Assembly (NCBI GenBank): GCA_021234155.1 | Contig: JAJEKV010000041.1 | Location: 12,040,689 to 12,104,688, forward strand | Length of the DNA: 64,000 bases | Direction: 5' to 3' | Source of the DNA: Isoetes taiwanensis | Lineage: Eukaryota > Streptophyta > Lycopodiopsida > Isoetales > Isoetaceae | The notes under the pieces: generated by a model | Database searches by the model: none | Seen by the model: only the letters and a program-made list of their open reading frames with translations | Told to the model about the DNA's origin: nothing | Made by a program: the position numbers and the translations under genes | Part shown: one piece after another, positions 11,908 to 22,355 of the stretch | Position numbering within the stretch: position 1 is the first letter of the stretch | Layout of the letters: every line of letters starts with the position of its first letter

Positions 11908-12581
11908 ATAATTCCAAACTGCTTCAAAATTGGATTTTCAAAAAGCAAGGGAGATCTATTAATTAGGGAAAGCCATGCAAATAAATCCCAACTTCGGTTC
12001 TCAAAAACTCAAGATAAACAATTGGAGAAACAAGAGATTTCTAAATCTCTACAAAGGCAAACACAAGTAGTGGATAAATGTAAGAATTCTCGCATCAACT
12101 CTTCCCCAACACGACCTCGGACAAAGGGGAAAAATATCTCCATTAGGGATTTCAAATGAACCCGATCAAGATAACATGGTTCTCTCGCTCCAATCGGTTC
12201 AGGTACTTGCAGATTTAAATACTAACCTTGATGATCAAATGTTGTCTCATTGGAAATCATGACACCCCTGCTTCCCTTCATGTTACTCCATCATTTCCTT
12301 TTCGGTGATGGTCCCATACCCCCCAATCTCCATGTTCCTTTCCTCCATCTCAGCCCCATCCTCCATTGATATTGGAATATCCACTCCCCACGGAACCTAA
12401 AGAGACAATCTATCTCGGCGATATAGAGCAACAAATGGCCATACCGGGGAAGGGCTAGTTTGCATGAACTCAACTCATATTGGCACCGAGGCTCGGGATG
12501 TTGGAAAGATTGATCGCTTCTCGGTCGCTTCTCGAGAGAATGCAATGGTATTAGATACTCGAGAAAGAGATCAGGTTCAAG

Positions 12582-12971
12582 TTGTCTCAAACTCCTCCAA
12601 GTCTTAGTCCCGAAGTTCGCATCAACCATCAAACTTCTCTTATGGATTCTCAAATGCCCGTGCAAGTACCTTTTCATAATTCAAATAAGAAATGCTTGTT
12701 TGATAATTCAAGAAATAGGATGTTTGAGTTTATACCAGGGGGTGCTTCTGATAGTGAGAGTGAGAAAGATCTAGATTCTAATAAAGAAAATCTAGGAGAT
12801 AATACTTGGGGAGATGATGAGCTCTTGAGAGACTCTCTCTGTAAGGCTAAGCCCCTTCCCAAAACTGTGCTAAAATTGGTGGATGCCAACACCCCTGCCA
12901 ATAATACTCGAAGTAAAAAATCTAAACAGAGAAATAAAAAGGCTGGCAAAAATTTAGGGAGATCCACATAA
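12582..12971 (+). pseudogene. L1 ORF1 C-terminal remnant
   Basis: An acidic then strongly basic frame (ASDSESEKDLDSNKEN; later TRSKKSKQRNKK) ends 33 bp before the ORF2 start at 13005. This placement and composition match the disordered C-terminus of plant L1 ORF1. The stretch 11908-12581 between the two pieces has no open frame and contains the broken middle of ORF1. Confidence 0.55.
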
Positions 12972-13004
12972 CTTCCCTCCATCCATTTCTTATCTCATCT
13001 TTAA

Positions 13005-14175
13005 ATGAAGATTCTTAGTTGGAATCTAAGAGGTATTAAAGGACCTTTGAAAAGAAGGAGGGCCATTGCTCAAATTAGACAAGATGATGATCTTGACATT
13101 ATAATGCTTCAGAGCTCAAACTCCCTAAGTTTGAAGCTTCTATTTTGGGAGACTGGATTTACCCAGGCTCCTCATCAATCTGGATTGAAGCTAATGGTAT
13201 TAAAGGTGGAATGGCCATCATTTGGAAAAACCCATCATCATGTCTCCTACTGCAATAGTCTCTCTAAAATGTGGCGGTCCATCACTTTCTCTCTGGAACA
13301 ACACATCCTTTGGTGTTATAAATGTGTATGCCTCCACCTGTCCAAAGGAGAGGGAAAATCTTTGGCCTAATATAAGCTCCTGGATCACTCAAAATTCCTC
13401 TGTTGACTGGATTCTAGCAGGAGACTTTAATAATACCCCTACTTGGGATATGAAATTGGGAAATAAAATCAATATGTCTGTGGCAGAAAGGGGGAGATGG
13501 AATAATCTTATCTCTGATTCATCTCTCATTCACATTCCTTCTTCTACCTCTGTTTATACTTGGTCTAATAAACAAAAAAATCTTGACAGAGTGTTCTGTG
13601 CCTTGGATAGATTTTATGTCTCGAATCCAAACTCTGATTTTTGGGATAATTGCTATGTCATAAATGATGAAGGCACTTCAATCTCGGACCATCAGCCCCA
13701 ATTTCTCTGTACCAAGCATTTGCTTAATCCCCCAAGGGAGAGAAATATCCCCTTCAAATTTAATTGTTCTCTCCTTCAAAACAACTCTTTTCATGAAGAG
13801 TTCTCTAATTTCTACAGGTCCCTTGGCTCTATGCTTCCTAATACTTCCATGAAAAATTTCTATTCCAAAATAAAAAAGGCTAAAGAGTGGATAAAGGTTT
13901 GGGCAAAAAACAAAAATAAGACCAAAATTCAAGAAAAAGAAAATCTTCTCCATAAGATGAAAGATGTGAGATCCCTGCTGCAAATTGACCCTTATAATTC
14001 TAGTCTTCACATAGCAGAGGAATTAATTGAGAGGCATCTTAAATCCATAGAGGAAAAGGAGGCTAGATTCTCTGCTATAAAATGTAAAATCAAATACAAT
14101 AGTGAGATTGACCATGGGAGCTCTAAATTTTTCTTCCGAAAGTTGCAAAGTCCGGACTTCTCAAGAACTCCATAA
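13005..14175 (+). pseudogene. L1 ORF2 endonuclease domain (APE-like)
   Basis: Opens with MKILSWNLRGIKGP at 13005, the standard start of plant L1 ORF2 and of the exo-endo-phosphatase fold. The first frame is lost by about 13190 and resumes in another frame from 13222. Further motifs include VINVYAST, AGDFNN (catalytic D and N), LDRF and SDHQP (catalytic DH near 13690). The usual Glu motif (LQE) appears as LQSS at about residue 36, so a catalytic residue has probably been lost. The endonuclease nicks T-rich target DNA to prime reverse transcription; this copy is disabled by the frameshift and by stops. Confidence 0.8.
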
Positions 14176-14248
14176 GTCATGTAATTAATGACTCGCACTT
14201 CCCTCGCCGAAGTCATGAGATCAAGAAGTATTTTTATGACAAGCATTT

Positions 14249-15811
14249 ATGCTTTTCAGGGGCAATGATCTCACTGCCACTGATATTATTAACAGGGATA
14301 AATTTCTGGCTAGGTTGGACTCCATTCTTCCAAATACTATTGATTCTATGGATATCTCTCTAACTGCAGTTCCTGGGGAGGAGGAAATTCTTAAAACCCT
14401 TTTGAGCTTCTCCAAGAACAAATCTCCTGGTCCTGATGGTTTCCCCCCAGAATTCTATTCTCAATTCTGGGACATTATGAAATCTGATATTATTGGCTTT
14501 GTACATGGATTTTGGAATTCTGAGCATTTGCACTCCTCCATTTCTGCTGGTTTCATTACTCTTGTGCCAAAGGTGGATAATCCTACTTCCTTCAATGAAT
14601 GGAGACCAATCTCTCTCACCAATTCTTCTTACAAACTCTGTGCCAAAATTATTGCAAGAAGAATCCAGGCTTTTCTCCAGAAAAATATAAGTATCAACCA
14701 ATCTGCATTTCTTCCAAACAGATTTATCCTAGATAATTATATTAGTGCTATGGAAGGCTTGCATTGGAATAGGATCTCCCATCAATCTTGCATTCTGCTC
14801 AAATTAGATTTCAAGAGAGCTTTTGATACTGTCAGTTGGGATTTCATTGACATTGCTCTCAAAAAAATGGGTTTTCACACTAAGCTCATATCTCTTATTC
14901 ATGGTCTAAATTCTATGTCCAACTCTGCTGTCCTGATCAATGGATCTCCTTCAAATTTCTTCCCCTTGGCAAGAGGTGTTAGACAAGGTTGCCCATTGGC
15001 CCCTTACCTTTTTCTCATTATTGCTGAAATGCTCACGAGATGTGTTCTCCATATGCAAAATTCTGGACTGTTAACTGGTTTATCTCTTCCCAATAACTTG
15101 GATATGCTTACAATTTCTCAGTATGCTGATGACACTTTTGTATTCTTGGATTCCAATCCCAATAATATCAATACCTTTCTAGATCTTCTCAAGGAGTTCT
15201 CTGCAGCATCAGGTGTTCATCTCAATATTGATAAAAGTAAGATCATAGGTGATGTCACTCAGTCTTATATTTGTGATATTCAAGTTCTGAATCCTAATCA
15301 AGCTTCCAAATTATTAGGTATGCCTCTCTCTCTAAGTCCAAACTTAAAGGGCCTTTGGGATCCTATCCTGCAAAAAATCAAAAGGAAACTGAATAATTAT
15401 AGGAATTGCCTATCTTTTGCAGGGAGGACAATCATTGCAAACTCAGTTTTAGCTTCATCTCATGTATACTTTTCTTCTGCTCTAATTGCTCCTAAATCAA
15501 TTTACTCTGAGCTGGAAAAGGTTATTAGAAATTTCATCTGGAATGGTTCACATTTGGTTAATTGGAATTCTGTCTCCAGGCCTAAAAATTTGGGGGGTCT
15601 TGGCTGTAAAAATCTTCATCTTCAGGCTTGTTCTCTGGCAGGGAAATATATTTGGAGAACTATCATGGGAAATAATTCTGCTGCATCTCAGTTCATCGAG
15701 TACTGGCTTAATTGCTCCCACCCTACTGGACATTCCTCTATTAAGCATTCCCTTCCTCAATCTGCTTTTGTGGACATTCACCCCCAAGCCCTAATACTTC
15801 TCCTCCGATGA
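14249..15811 (+). pseudogene. L1 ORF2 reverse transcriptase domain
   Basis: A 520-residue open stretch holds all main RT blocks: SPGPDGFPPEFY, NEWRPISLTNSSYK, NQSAFLPNR, then palm motif A (LKLDFKRAFDTVSW), motif B (GVRQGCPLAPYLF), catalytic YADD (15121-15132) and the LNIDKSK and LLGMPL motifs downstream. These are diagnostic of the plant L1 clade. It is separated from the endonuclease by frameshifts at 14176-14248. The open stretch ends with a stop at 15809-15811 and continues after it in other frames. RT copies L1 RNA at the nicked target. Confidence 0.88.
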
Positions 15812-16086
15812 GAAATCTAATAATGGCCCGGAATAAAATTCATCCCGTTATTTCGAAAGATAATGTTCTTCAAGCCACTATGAACACCGATCTTTTTGGT
15901 CACCAATCTTCTTTGATCGGTTTTTCTAATACAATGGCCATTAAGCATCCTAAGATTTACGTAAAATGGTCTAACAAAGGGATCAATTTGCTATAAAAAG
16001 ATCTTCTGAGAGGTAATAATACCTTCATAACTTGGACTTCTCTGAAGACTGTTCTAAGGGGTACCTCTAGTGATAAGAAGCTTTTT

Positions 16087-16782
16087 TTGCATTTTAAGAA
16101 TATCTTGTCTTCCTTCAATAATTTTGGTGACTACATTACATCTCTTGGTTGCTCTATAAATGGAAAACATGCTTACAGGGTCAAAGAAATTTATACCTTG
16201 ATTAATGTGACTGATACTCCACTAAAGGCTTTGCAGAAATGGTCATTAGATCAAGCTCAAGTTCAGTCTCTTTTTGAAAATGTTTGGAAGTCATTTTGTA
16301 CTCCTAAAATTTGCTTCTTCATTTGGTTGATTGCCCATAAAAGTCTGACAAACTTGGTTTCTCTATCTAGAAGATGCAATGTAATTCCATTATGTAACTC
16401 TGGATGTCTTCAGGAAGAGGATCTACAGCATATTTTCCTTTGTCCCAAGCTGAGACCTTTCTGGACTTGGTTCCTAAATAAGCTTGGCTCATTTTTGAAA
16501 AATAGAAATTTCAGTAATATTATTCAATTCCTTCAGCAAGGTGACATCTTTGCAAACACTCTTGTGCACACTGCCTTGTGGAATATTTGGAAATCCAGAA
16601 ATAGGGTTCTCTATGCATCTAAACCTCTCTCCATTTTCTGGATCAAAATGCACTTCCAATTAGATATTGAAGCTATTGCAACGTGCCACAAAAGAAAATC
16701 TGGTGACAGTTATAATACTTGCTGGAATTCTATTGGGCTATTCAGGGGCCACTTTGATTTGTTTGTATTCCGTGGACGATAA
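16087..16782 (+). pseudogene. L1 ORF2 C-terminal zf-RVT region
   Basis: Contains the conserved plant L1 C-terminus: VWKSFCTPKICFFIWLIAHKSL, then RRCNVIPLCNSGC, DLQHIFLCPKLRPFW, a zinc-finger-like zf-RVT domain (16310-16470), then the ALWNIWKSRNR helix. It is one protein with the preceding RT in intact copies. The join is broken between 15812 and 16086. No RNase H domain is present, as in most plant L1s. Confidence 0.75.
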
Positions 16783-17720
16783 AATCATATTCTATTCTAT
16801 TCTATTCTCAATGTTATTGATTCTAATGCTCCATATTCTGACTGTGACAGAATACTTAATATTTCTCAAGGGTGAAGGTGCCACAAAGCTGGACACAGAT
16901 GTTGACATTATTATGAGTTAGCCATGTATCGAGTCAACAAGTTGGGAAAGAAATTAACATTGAAGCAACTGTGGTGATCTGACAGATGATTTTTTGAATG
17001 AGGTAGAAAGTGCTAGAACAAGAGAAGCAGTATGGGCAGAAATATATACTCGAGAGTTTATGCGGATGCACATCTTGTTTGAATTCTTACTCAACACTCA
17101 TTTCAAGATGACAAAACTTCGGTTGAGCGGTTCGTGGAAATGTACTACAACCACAAACTATTGACCAGACTTGTATGGTACACTTCTTCTTCGATGGGGA
17201 GGGAAAGTTTGACAAAGTTACTTGGTGCAAAATGATAAAGGACAAAGGCGGTTACATCCTGGGTTCTACAAAGCAGAAGTTTTACCAAAGACTACAATGA
17301 ATGGTTTAACAACAACCTTGGCGACCAAATCGAACCTCTCGATTCCTCACTACCTTCCATTTCATTTTACATATCCTATCATTCCTATCATCCAAGTTCA
17401 TCTCTATAATTTCGAAAAACAAACTCTTGTGAAATCATGGTTGGTTTTGTTTTGCTTTTACAGGAAATTAAGAGCAGGAACTTGAAGACTTTTCACTGCA
17501 AACGACACCCCAAGGAGTAGAACTACACTCAACTTCTCTAAGTTCACTATTGGATTATATTACTTTACTTATCTACTGCTACCTCTATTTGCATATTATT
17601 TTCACTACTTCTACTTGATGCTCATAAAGAGTATCAATTTTCTCCAATTGTCATACCTGTTAGGTGGACAAAAGGATTGTATGGCTTTATCTAATTAATG
17701 GAAAAATCTACCCTTACTCT

Positions 17721-17721
<1 letters not shown>
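16783..17721 (+). other. L1 3' region
   Basis: Lies between the zf-RVT region and the poly(A) tail. Short frames (16667-16921 and 17222-17485) match nothing familiar. It is longer than a usual L1 3' UTR, so part of it may be a captured or older inserted fragment. Confidence 0.4.

Positions 17722-17757
<36 letters not shown>
17722..17757 (+). other. L1 poly(A) tract (left part), insertion point of the second retroelement
   Basis: 36 uninterrupted A. The continuation of an A-rich tail appears at 26124-26147, immediately before the right target-site duplication, so the intervening 8.4 kb was inserted into the tail. Confidence 0.85.
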
Positions 17758-17759
<2 letters not shown>

Positions 17760-19793
17760 CAGCCTATTACTAGACTTTAGCCTTACCATTTCCTCTTTAG
17801 GAAATTTAAAGAAGCCCAATTAAATTAGCAGCCTTAGAAGAGAGCAGGTGTATCTTTACTTCTAAGCCAAGATTTGGACCATTTTCTTACTATAACAAGT
17901 CCCATTATATGACAAAAAACTATAAGCATATCAGAGACTTGGTATTTTGAATCCGTTAAGAAAATTTCTATGCCATGTAAATCATACAATGTTTTTGAGA
18001 CAAATTTGACTTAAAAACATATTCTTATCGTAAATATAGTTGACTAATGTACTTTTTACAAGTTACGTTATACGAAACTAGAAGTAATAGTAGACAAAGC
18101 AAAGCTAAAAAGGAAAAAGCCATCATAAAAAATGCAACTTGTCCAAATATCTGAAAGTCATGTAGATAAGTCATCATGGCAGTAGCTATTCACAACCATT
18201 TCTCTCAACCTTATAGTTTAAGATGACATGTGCCTATTAGAGAGCTACAGAAAAGTCAAATATATTCTATACTTGCACTGTTATGTGCCAAATACATCTT
18301 CCAATCCCAGACTAATATAACATTCTAAAATATTTTGGAATCTGAAACTTACATTCTGCCAGCAATAAAATGTTATTATAATAATAAGATAAAGAAACAA
18401 AGCATCCAAAATTATATCCATCATAATATCAAATCAGTATTGCTGAAGGATAGAAGATAACATCCTTAATACTAAGAACCATCACGAAATATATTTGTGA
18501 TGAGTTATTTTCGAAAAACAGCGTTTAGAGTGCACCAAGTTGTTTGATATATTGCGATCAAAGCATCCCATGCTACCATAAGCAAGACATAAACGAAATA
18601 ACAGGAGAGATAGCACCGGTTACCTGCAGCAAAACCATTTGAACATTAGCATAAAGGTAAAGCCAAAAGTTGCTAGCAGGTAAGCAGTGGGGCTATCTGG
18701 CTTATCGCCTTTCACCCGTGATCATTTATAAAACCTTATCAATTAAGTGCAGAAATTAAAAAAATACCATTGATTTAGTCTACTTCTTAAGGCATTTCTG
18801 CCATGTAAGCACTGATATCATTTATAAGCAGCTGAATATTAGTATCCAAATTATCAGAACATTATAAGTTGATTTGGTAAACTAGAACATAGCTCATAGA
18901 GGTTAGATAAATAGTACTTATGTAGGTAAAAGATCTATGCCTGGTTAGTAGGGTAGGATACTTTCACACATAAAGGCGTGACAAAAACCTATTATCTAGA
19001 TTCAGCAAATCAAAATGTAAAAATCTGTGAAATACACTGGGGTTAGAGCATATAAGAGTTATGGAGCTAGAAAGTTACTTGTGAAACTTTTATGGACCAA
19101 ATTCTGTATGGATCTACACTATTCTCAAACCTGAATTGGTTTGTTGTTAATAAAATCGTCCTGCTGCTCCATAGTGATAGGATTATGCATTGCCATGCTT
19201 GATTCTTCTTGAATACTTCCTGTCATAGCCTGCTTCAAGATGTTTGCAGTATCTTTGTTGAGCTTATCAGTTATGCTTTCTTCCTCAGCATTTAGGACTC
19301 CTATTTCCTCTACTGCTCTGCTCTTGATATTAGGATCAGACCCATGATTCTCAGCAGCCTTGGCACATCTATGAAAGTCATAGATCTTTTTTCTTTTTGC
19401 ATCCATCTGTCTCTCATCTTCCATTTTCTCAAGGGTTTTCTTGTTGAAACCCCCTTTCCTTCTGCCCATGAAGCGGATAGATGCCCTCAATCGGCCATGT
19501 TTGTAGCCATAAGTTTGTCCAGAGAAATGAAGCTCAGTGTATTTCGCTTTTGCAGGGATGTGCCAATTATATACCCATGATTTGATCCAGGCTGTGAGAG
19601 GAGTACAGGCTGCCTCCGTCGGTTGGAATTCGGCCAGCTTCTCCATTCTGTTAGGGTTTTTAGAAAGCCATTAGGTCACGGGCACATGCCTTTTCATCTC
19701 TTACCTTTTCTTTTCCTTTTAATTGACTGTACCTTCTCTTGTAAATTATAAAAAAGCCAAGGTTAAGTCCATAAAAAATTCATAATAAAAAAA
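17758..19793 (-). repeat. Left 2-kb direct repeat (pseudo-LTR) of the Penelope-like element
   Basis: Near-identical to 24102-26130. It holds a complete copy of the 173-residue ORF (19125-19646) and about 1.35 kb of AT-rich non-coding sequence. Examples of differences from the right copy: an extra AATTA near 17820, TTCGAAAAACAG versus TTCAGAAAAGACAG near 18510/24850, and intact versus frameshifted ORF A. Confidence 0.85.
19125..19646 (-). CDS. ORF A: small basic protein of the Penelope-like element, unknown function
   Basis: 173 residues, start ATG at 19646 (MEKLAEFQPTEAAC). The first 110 residues are basic and aromatic (WIKSWVYNWHIPAK, RFMGRRKGGFNKK) and suggest a nucleic-acid-binding or gag-like role by composition only. 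The rest is acidic and helical. I recognise no family. It lies inside the direct repeat, so the upstream copy (25460-25983) precedes ORF B in an element transcript and this copy trails the RT. The frame ends IQV-stop, overlapping a possible splice donor CAG|GTTTGAG, so it could also be a first exon joined to ORF B. The other copy is frameshifted, which makes this the better-preserved one. Confidence 0.5.
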   Translation of the reverse strand: MEKLAEFQPTEAACTPLTAWIKSWVYNWHIPAKAKYTELHFSGQTYGYKHGRLRASIRFMGRRKGGFNKKTLEKMEDERQMDAKRKKIYDFHRCAKAAENHGSDPNIKSRAVEEIGVLNAEEESITDKLNKDTANILKQAMTGSIQEESSMAMHNPITMEQQDDFINNKPIQV

Positions 19794-19911
19794 CCCTACC
19801 ACCTACCGTAGTTCAGGTGGGTCTCCTTTATACTTTGTTATCTTAGTTACGACAGGGAGAGTAGGACCCTGTAGTAACTCAGGAGTCCCACCCACCCTAT
19901 AACATGAACAT

Positions 19912-22017
19912 CTACTCTAATTTTAACTCAAATAGAAGAAAGAATGGAACGTACATGATAATTTTGAGGTATCTGGTCATATCTCCAATTTCATATGGTA
20001 ATCCAGGAAAACTGTTGTTCTTCAATGTGTGTAACACAATCCTTATAACGTCCTTTTTGTGGAAACCATTGTTGTAGAAAGCTGTCATCAGCTCATTGAT
20101 ATCTTTTGCAGCAGCGTTGGCGCAGGAATGGGCATAAATGTAAGGGAATATTTGTGAGATAATAACCTTAGTAGCCTGCCCATAGGGTCTGCACCCACAG
20201 GCCTTGATAAATTTATTCACTTGGAAAGGAAGCTTCTTCCTCTTATCATACCTCTGAAACACATACAAGCCTAAATCCGGATTTGTTACTTTGATTGTGA
20301 CATTGAGAAAGTCCACCTTCTGCCCTATCTGTCTTTGTTCCTTACCATGTTGCTTGTATGTAGTCTCGTCTTTGATTCCTAAATGTTTCATGTTGTAGAT
20401 TGTACAGTCTCCATCCTTTGAAAAGAATTCCTGTATATCTCCAGCATTAATAAGATTTAGATCATCTATATATCTTGCAGCATGTTGAAACCTGGGTATG
20501 TCCTTCATTCTTTTAGTATGAGCCAATCGTATTATGAATCTAAGTTCATACCATGCTAGGTACAAGTTGCACCATGCAGGACTGCAGGAAAATCCCATGG
20601 GGATCCCCTTTTGTTGCCTCCATATATTCTCATCCATTTGCAAAAAATAGTGACTCAGTAGCCATTTATTTATTTTCTTGAATTCGCCTTTGGATATAAC
20701 TCGTTTCATAGAGTTATGACCTGTATCCTTATCCCACTTAGCAATGATTTTACTTGCTTTCTTTTTGACAAAAAGTTGTGTCAAAGGTGCGGTATTTAAT
20801 TTGTATTCCCATGCAAGATCAGCCACATCTTCTATGACCTCAATTATCCCTTCTTGTCCGAACAGTGGAATGTTCTCGTAACACTTCATGATGTCTGCAG
20901 AGAATACTTCAAAAATTTTGTTGGGAAGATTAAGTACTAGATCATACGTGGAGTTAATCATCCAGCATACATTCAATTTTTTACCCAACCACAATTGTAT
21001 CTCTGATGTATTCCATTTACACACAGAAGGCCACATCTCTGTTAGACTTCCAAGTACTGCCGTAATAAAGTCTGCGATTTCAGAAAAAATGCTATCATGT
21101 GCATTTGTAATCCAGCGGTACTCATTCTTGTGTGCTTTAAATATCCCAAGTAAATAAGGTAATCTATCCGAAGAACTTACCAGATCAATATGCAGTGCTT
21201 GTATTTCTGTTTTGCACTCAGCCTTAATTATTTTAAGATCAAATGGAACCTTTTCAAAGTCATCACTATTTAGTCTAATTAAAGCCATATCCCTGATATG
21301 CTTTTGGCAGATGAAAGATGCATTGTTAATAGCTTTATCCAGCCCTGATATATATAGATTTTGAGTTAACCAGACAATATTCTTTTTCACTGTCCCATCA
21401 TTCCATAGAAATCTCTTAGCAGGTAGGGAGTGTTTGTGTTCCACAATCTTCCTTTGTGCAAGGTCAAGAATTTTGTTTTTGAGAAGCAATCTAGAGTCCT
21501 CTTGTAAATGCAAGATCTGATAATGGTGAACCATGAAGAAGTTTTCACAAGTACGTTCAAAATCAATCATGAATTCCTCAATGGAGAATCCTGAATCCGG
21601 AATGTGGTTCAGTCCTTTTCCAAAAGCTTCCCTTAGTTTGGGGTTGTGTACTATGCTGAGATCAGTGGTTCGAATATGCTTAATGGCAGGGTCAATATAC
21701 CTTGCCAAACTAGGATTGGCACAAGGACACTTATTCCGTTTGCCTTCAGCAAAAACTGTATATGGTTTGTAGACCTTGTCTCTGACTTGATCAATGTATC
21801 TCCATCCAAAAATGGTATTTTCCAAAAGTTCATTTGCCACTTCTGGTATTTCCTTATGGAGTATCTCTGAAAAGATTTCTCTAATACTGAACCTTTCTAG
21901 GGACTTGGAGAAGAATGTACAATGAACTATCTTGGCCTTATGCTTTTCCTTTTTGGTGAGGAGATGTCTTTTTCGATTTTGATCGATAGTGATCACTCTG
22001 GTGTTGTTACATTCCAC
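19912..22017 (-). CDS. Penelope-like reverse transcriptase
   Basis: An uninterrupted frame of about 700 codons. The N-terminal part has a Cys pair (KCPCANPS) with HIRTTDLSIVHNPKLREAFGKG. RT blocks follow: LLGIFKAHKNEYRWITN (the 'PKIHK...RxI' block of Penelope-like RTs), motif A SADIMKCYENIPL, motif B QQKGIPMGFSCSP, catalytic ARYIDDLNLI (YIDD near 20465), and VDFLNVTI with VFQRYDKRKKLPF, the 'FLD...YxKxTd' tail block. The 'CYENIP' form of motif A and the lack of LINE, Ty1/Ty3 or Bel blocks point to Penelope-like elements or a sister group. No GIY-YIG is seen C-terminally, and the frame ends about 130 residues after the tail block. There is no ATG at the 5' edge. The frame opens right after TTTTTTTAG, so the protein probably begins in an upstream exon (see ORF B). 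Confidence 0.75.
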   Translation of the reverse strand: MECNNTRVITIDQNRKRHLLTKKEKHKAKIVHCTFFSKSLERFSIREIFSEILHKEIPEVANELLENTIFGWRYIDQVRDKVYKPYTVFAEGKRNKCPCANPSLARYIDPAIKHIRTTDLSIVHNPKLREAFGKGLNHIPDSGFSIEEFMIDFERTCENFFMVHHYQILHLQEDSRLLLKNKILDLAQRKIVEHKHSLPAKRFLWNDGTVKKNIVWLTQNLYISGLDKAINNASFICQKHIRDMALIRLNSDDFEKVPFDLKIIKAECKTEIQALHIDLVSSSDRLPYLLGIFKAHKNEYRWITNAHDSIFSEIADFITAVLGSLTEMWPSVCKWNTSEIQLWLGKKLNVCWMINSTYDLVLNLPNKIFEVFSADIMKCYENIPLFGQEGIIEVIEDVADLAWEYKLNTAPLTQLFVKKKASKIIAKWDKDTGHNSMKRVISKGEFKKINKWLLSHYFLQMDENIWRQQKGIPMGFSCSPAWCNLYLAWYELRFIIRLAHTKRMKDIPRFQHAARYIDDLNLINAGDIQEFFSKDGDCTIYNMKHLGIKDETTYKQHGKEQRQIGQKVDFLNVTIKVTNPDLGLYVFQRYDKRKKLPFQVNKFIKACGCRPYGQATKVIISQIFPYIYAHSCANAAAKDINELMTAFYNNGFHKKDVIRIVLHTLKNNSFPGLPYEIGDMTRYLKIIMYVPFFLLFELKLE

Positions 22018-22355
22018 CTAAAAAAACTAGTGTTAGAATATGTCTCGAAGACTATTCTTAAGCAAGGGGATGATCTGATCAGTGTGCACTTTTTATAGAC
22101 AATACAGTCTAGTCCAAGGATTGGAAAAGTTTTTAATAAGGTGTCCACTATACCCAGGGAAAACTTTTTACCATAAAAACCCAGGTAGGTGCTATTAGGA
22201 TGAATATATTTCAAAAATATTTACCATACGAATATTTGTTTTTTCTGATATTCTTTATGTCAGTTCAGAACACTAATCATCAATAAAAAAGAGCATGTAT
22301 ATTCAAAGCATTGTAAAGCAATAATCAAATGACATGAATCGCAATATTTACTTAC
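21998..22355 (-). other. Candidate intron joining ORF B to the RT
   Basis: A strong donor AAA|GTAAGT at 22355 overlaps the ORF B stop. Two acceptors exist on the minus strand: TTTTTTTAG near 22018-22026 and CACCAG ending at 21998. Joining the donor to the second restores an open frame from ORF B (YKDDAK) straight into the RT (VITIDQNRKR), giving one protein of about 1,230 residues. Joining to the first shifts the frame. This is inference from splice motifs only. Confidence 0.4.

Larger units (their letters stand above)
11069..17757 (+). mobile_element. L1-type LINE, 5'-truncated, with 36-bp poly(A) tail
   Basis: Everything expected of a plant L1 is in order on the plus strand: a truncated ORF1 (DUF4283 plus zinc knuckle), ORF2 with an apurinic-type endonuclease, reverse transcriptase and a C-terminal zf-RVT finger, a 3' region, and an A36 tract at 17722-17757. 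The 5' end falls inside the DUF4283 domain, so this is the usual 5' truncation from incomplete reverse transcription. Perfect 15-bp target-site duplications lie at 11054-11068 and 26148-26162. The second is 8.4 kb beyond the tail because another element lies within the tail. Confidence 0.9.

Noticed and set aside
19270-19300. Hammerhead ribozyme core (CTGAGGA ... GAAA on the minus strand) as found in some Penelope-like elements
   Set aside because: The two core words are almost adjacent, with no room for stem II, and they lie within the ORF A coding sequence. Chance match.
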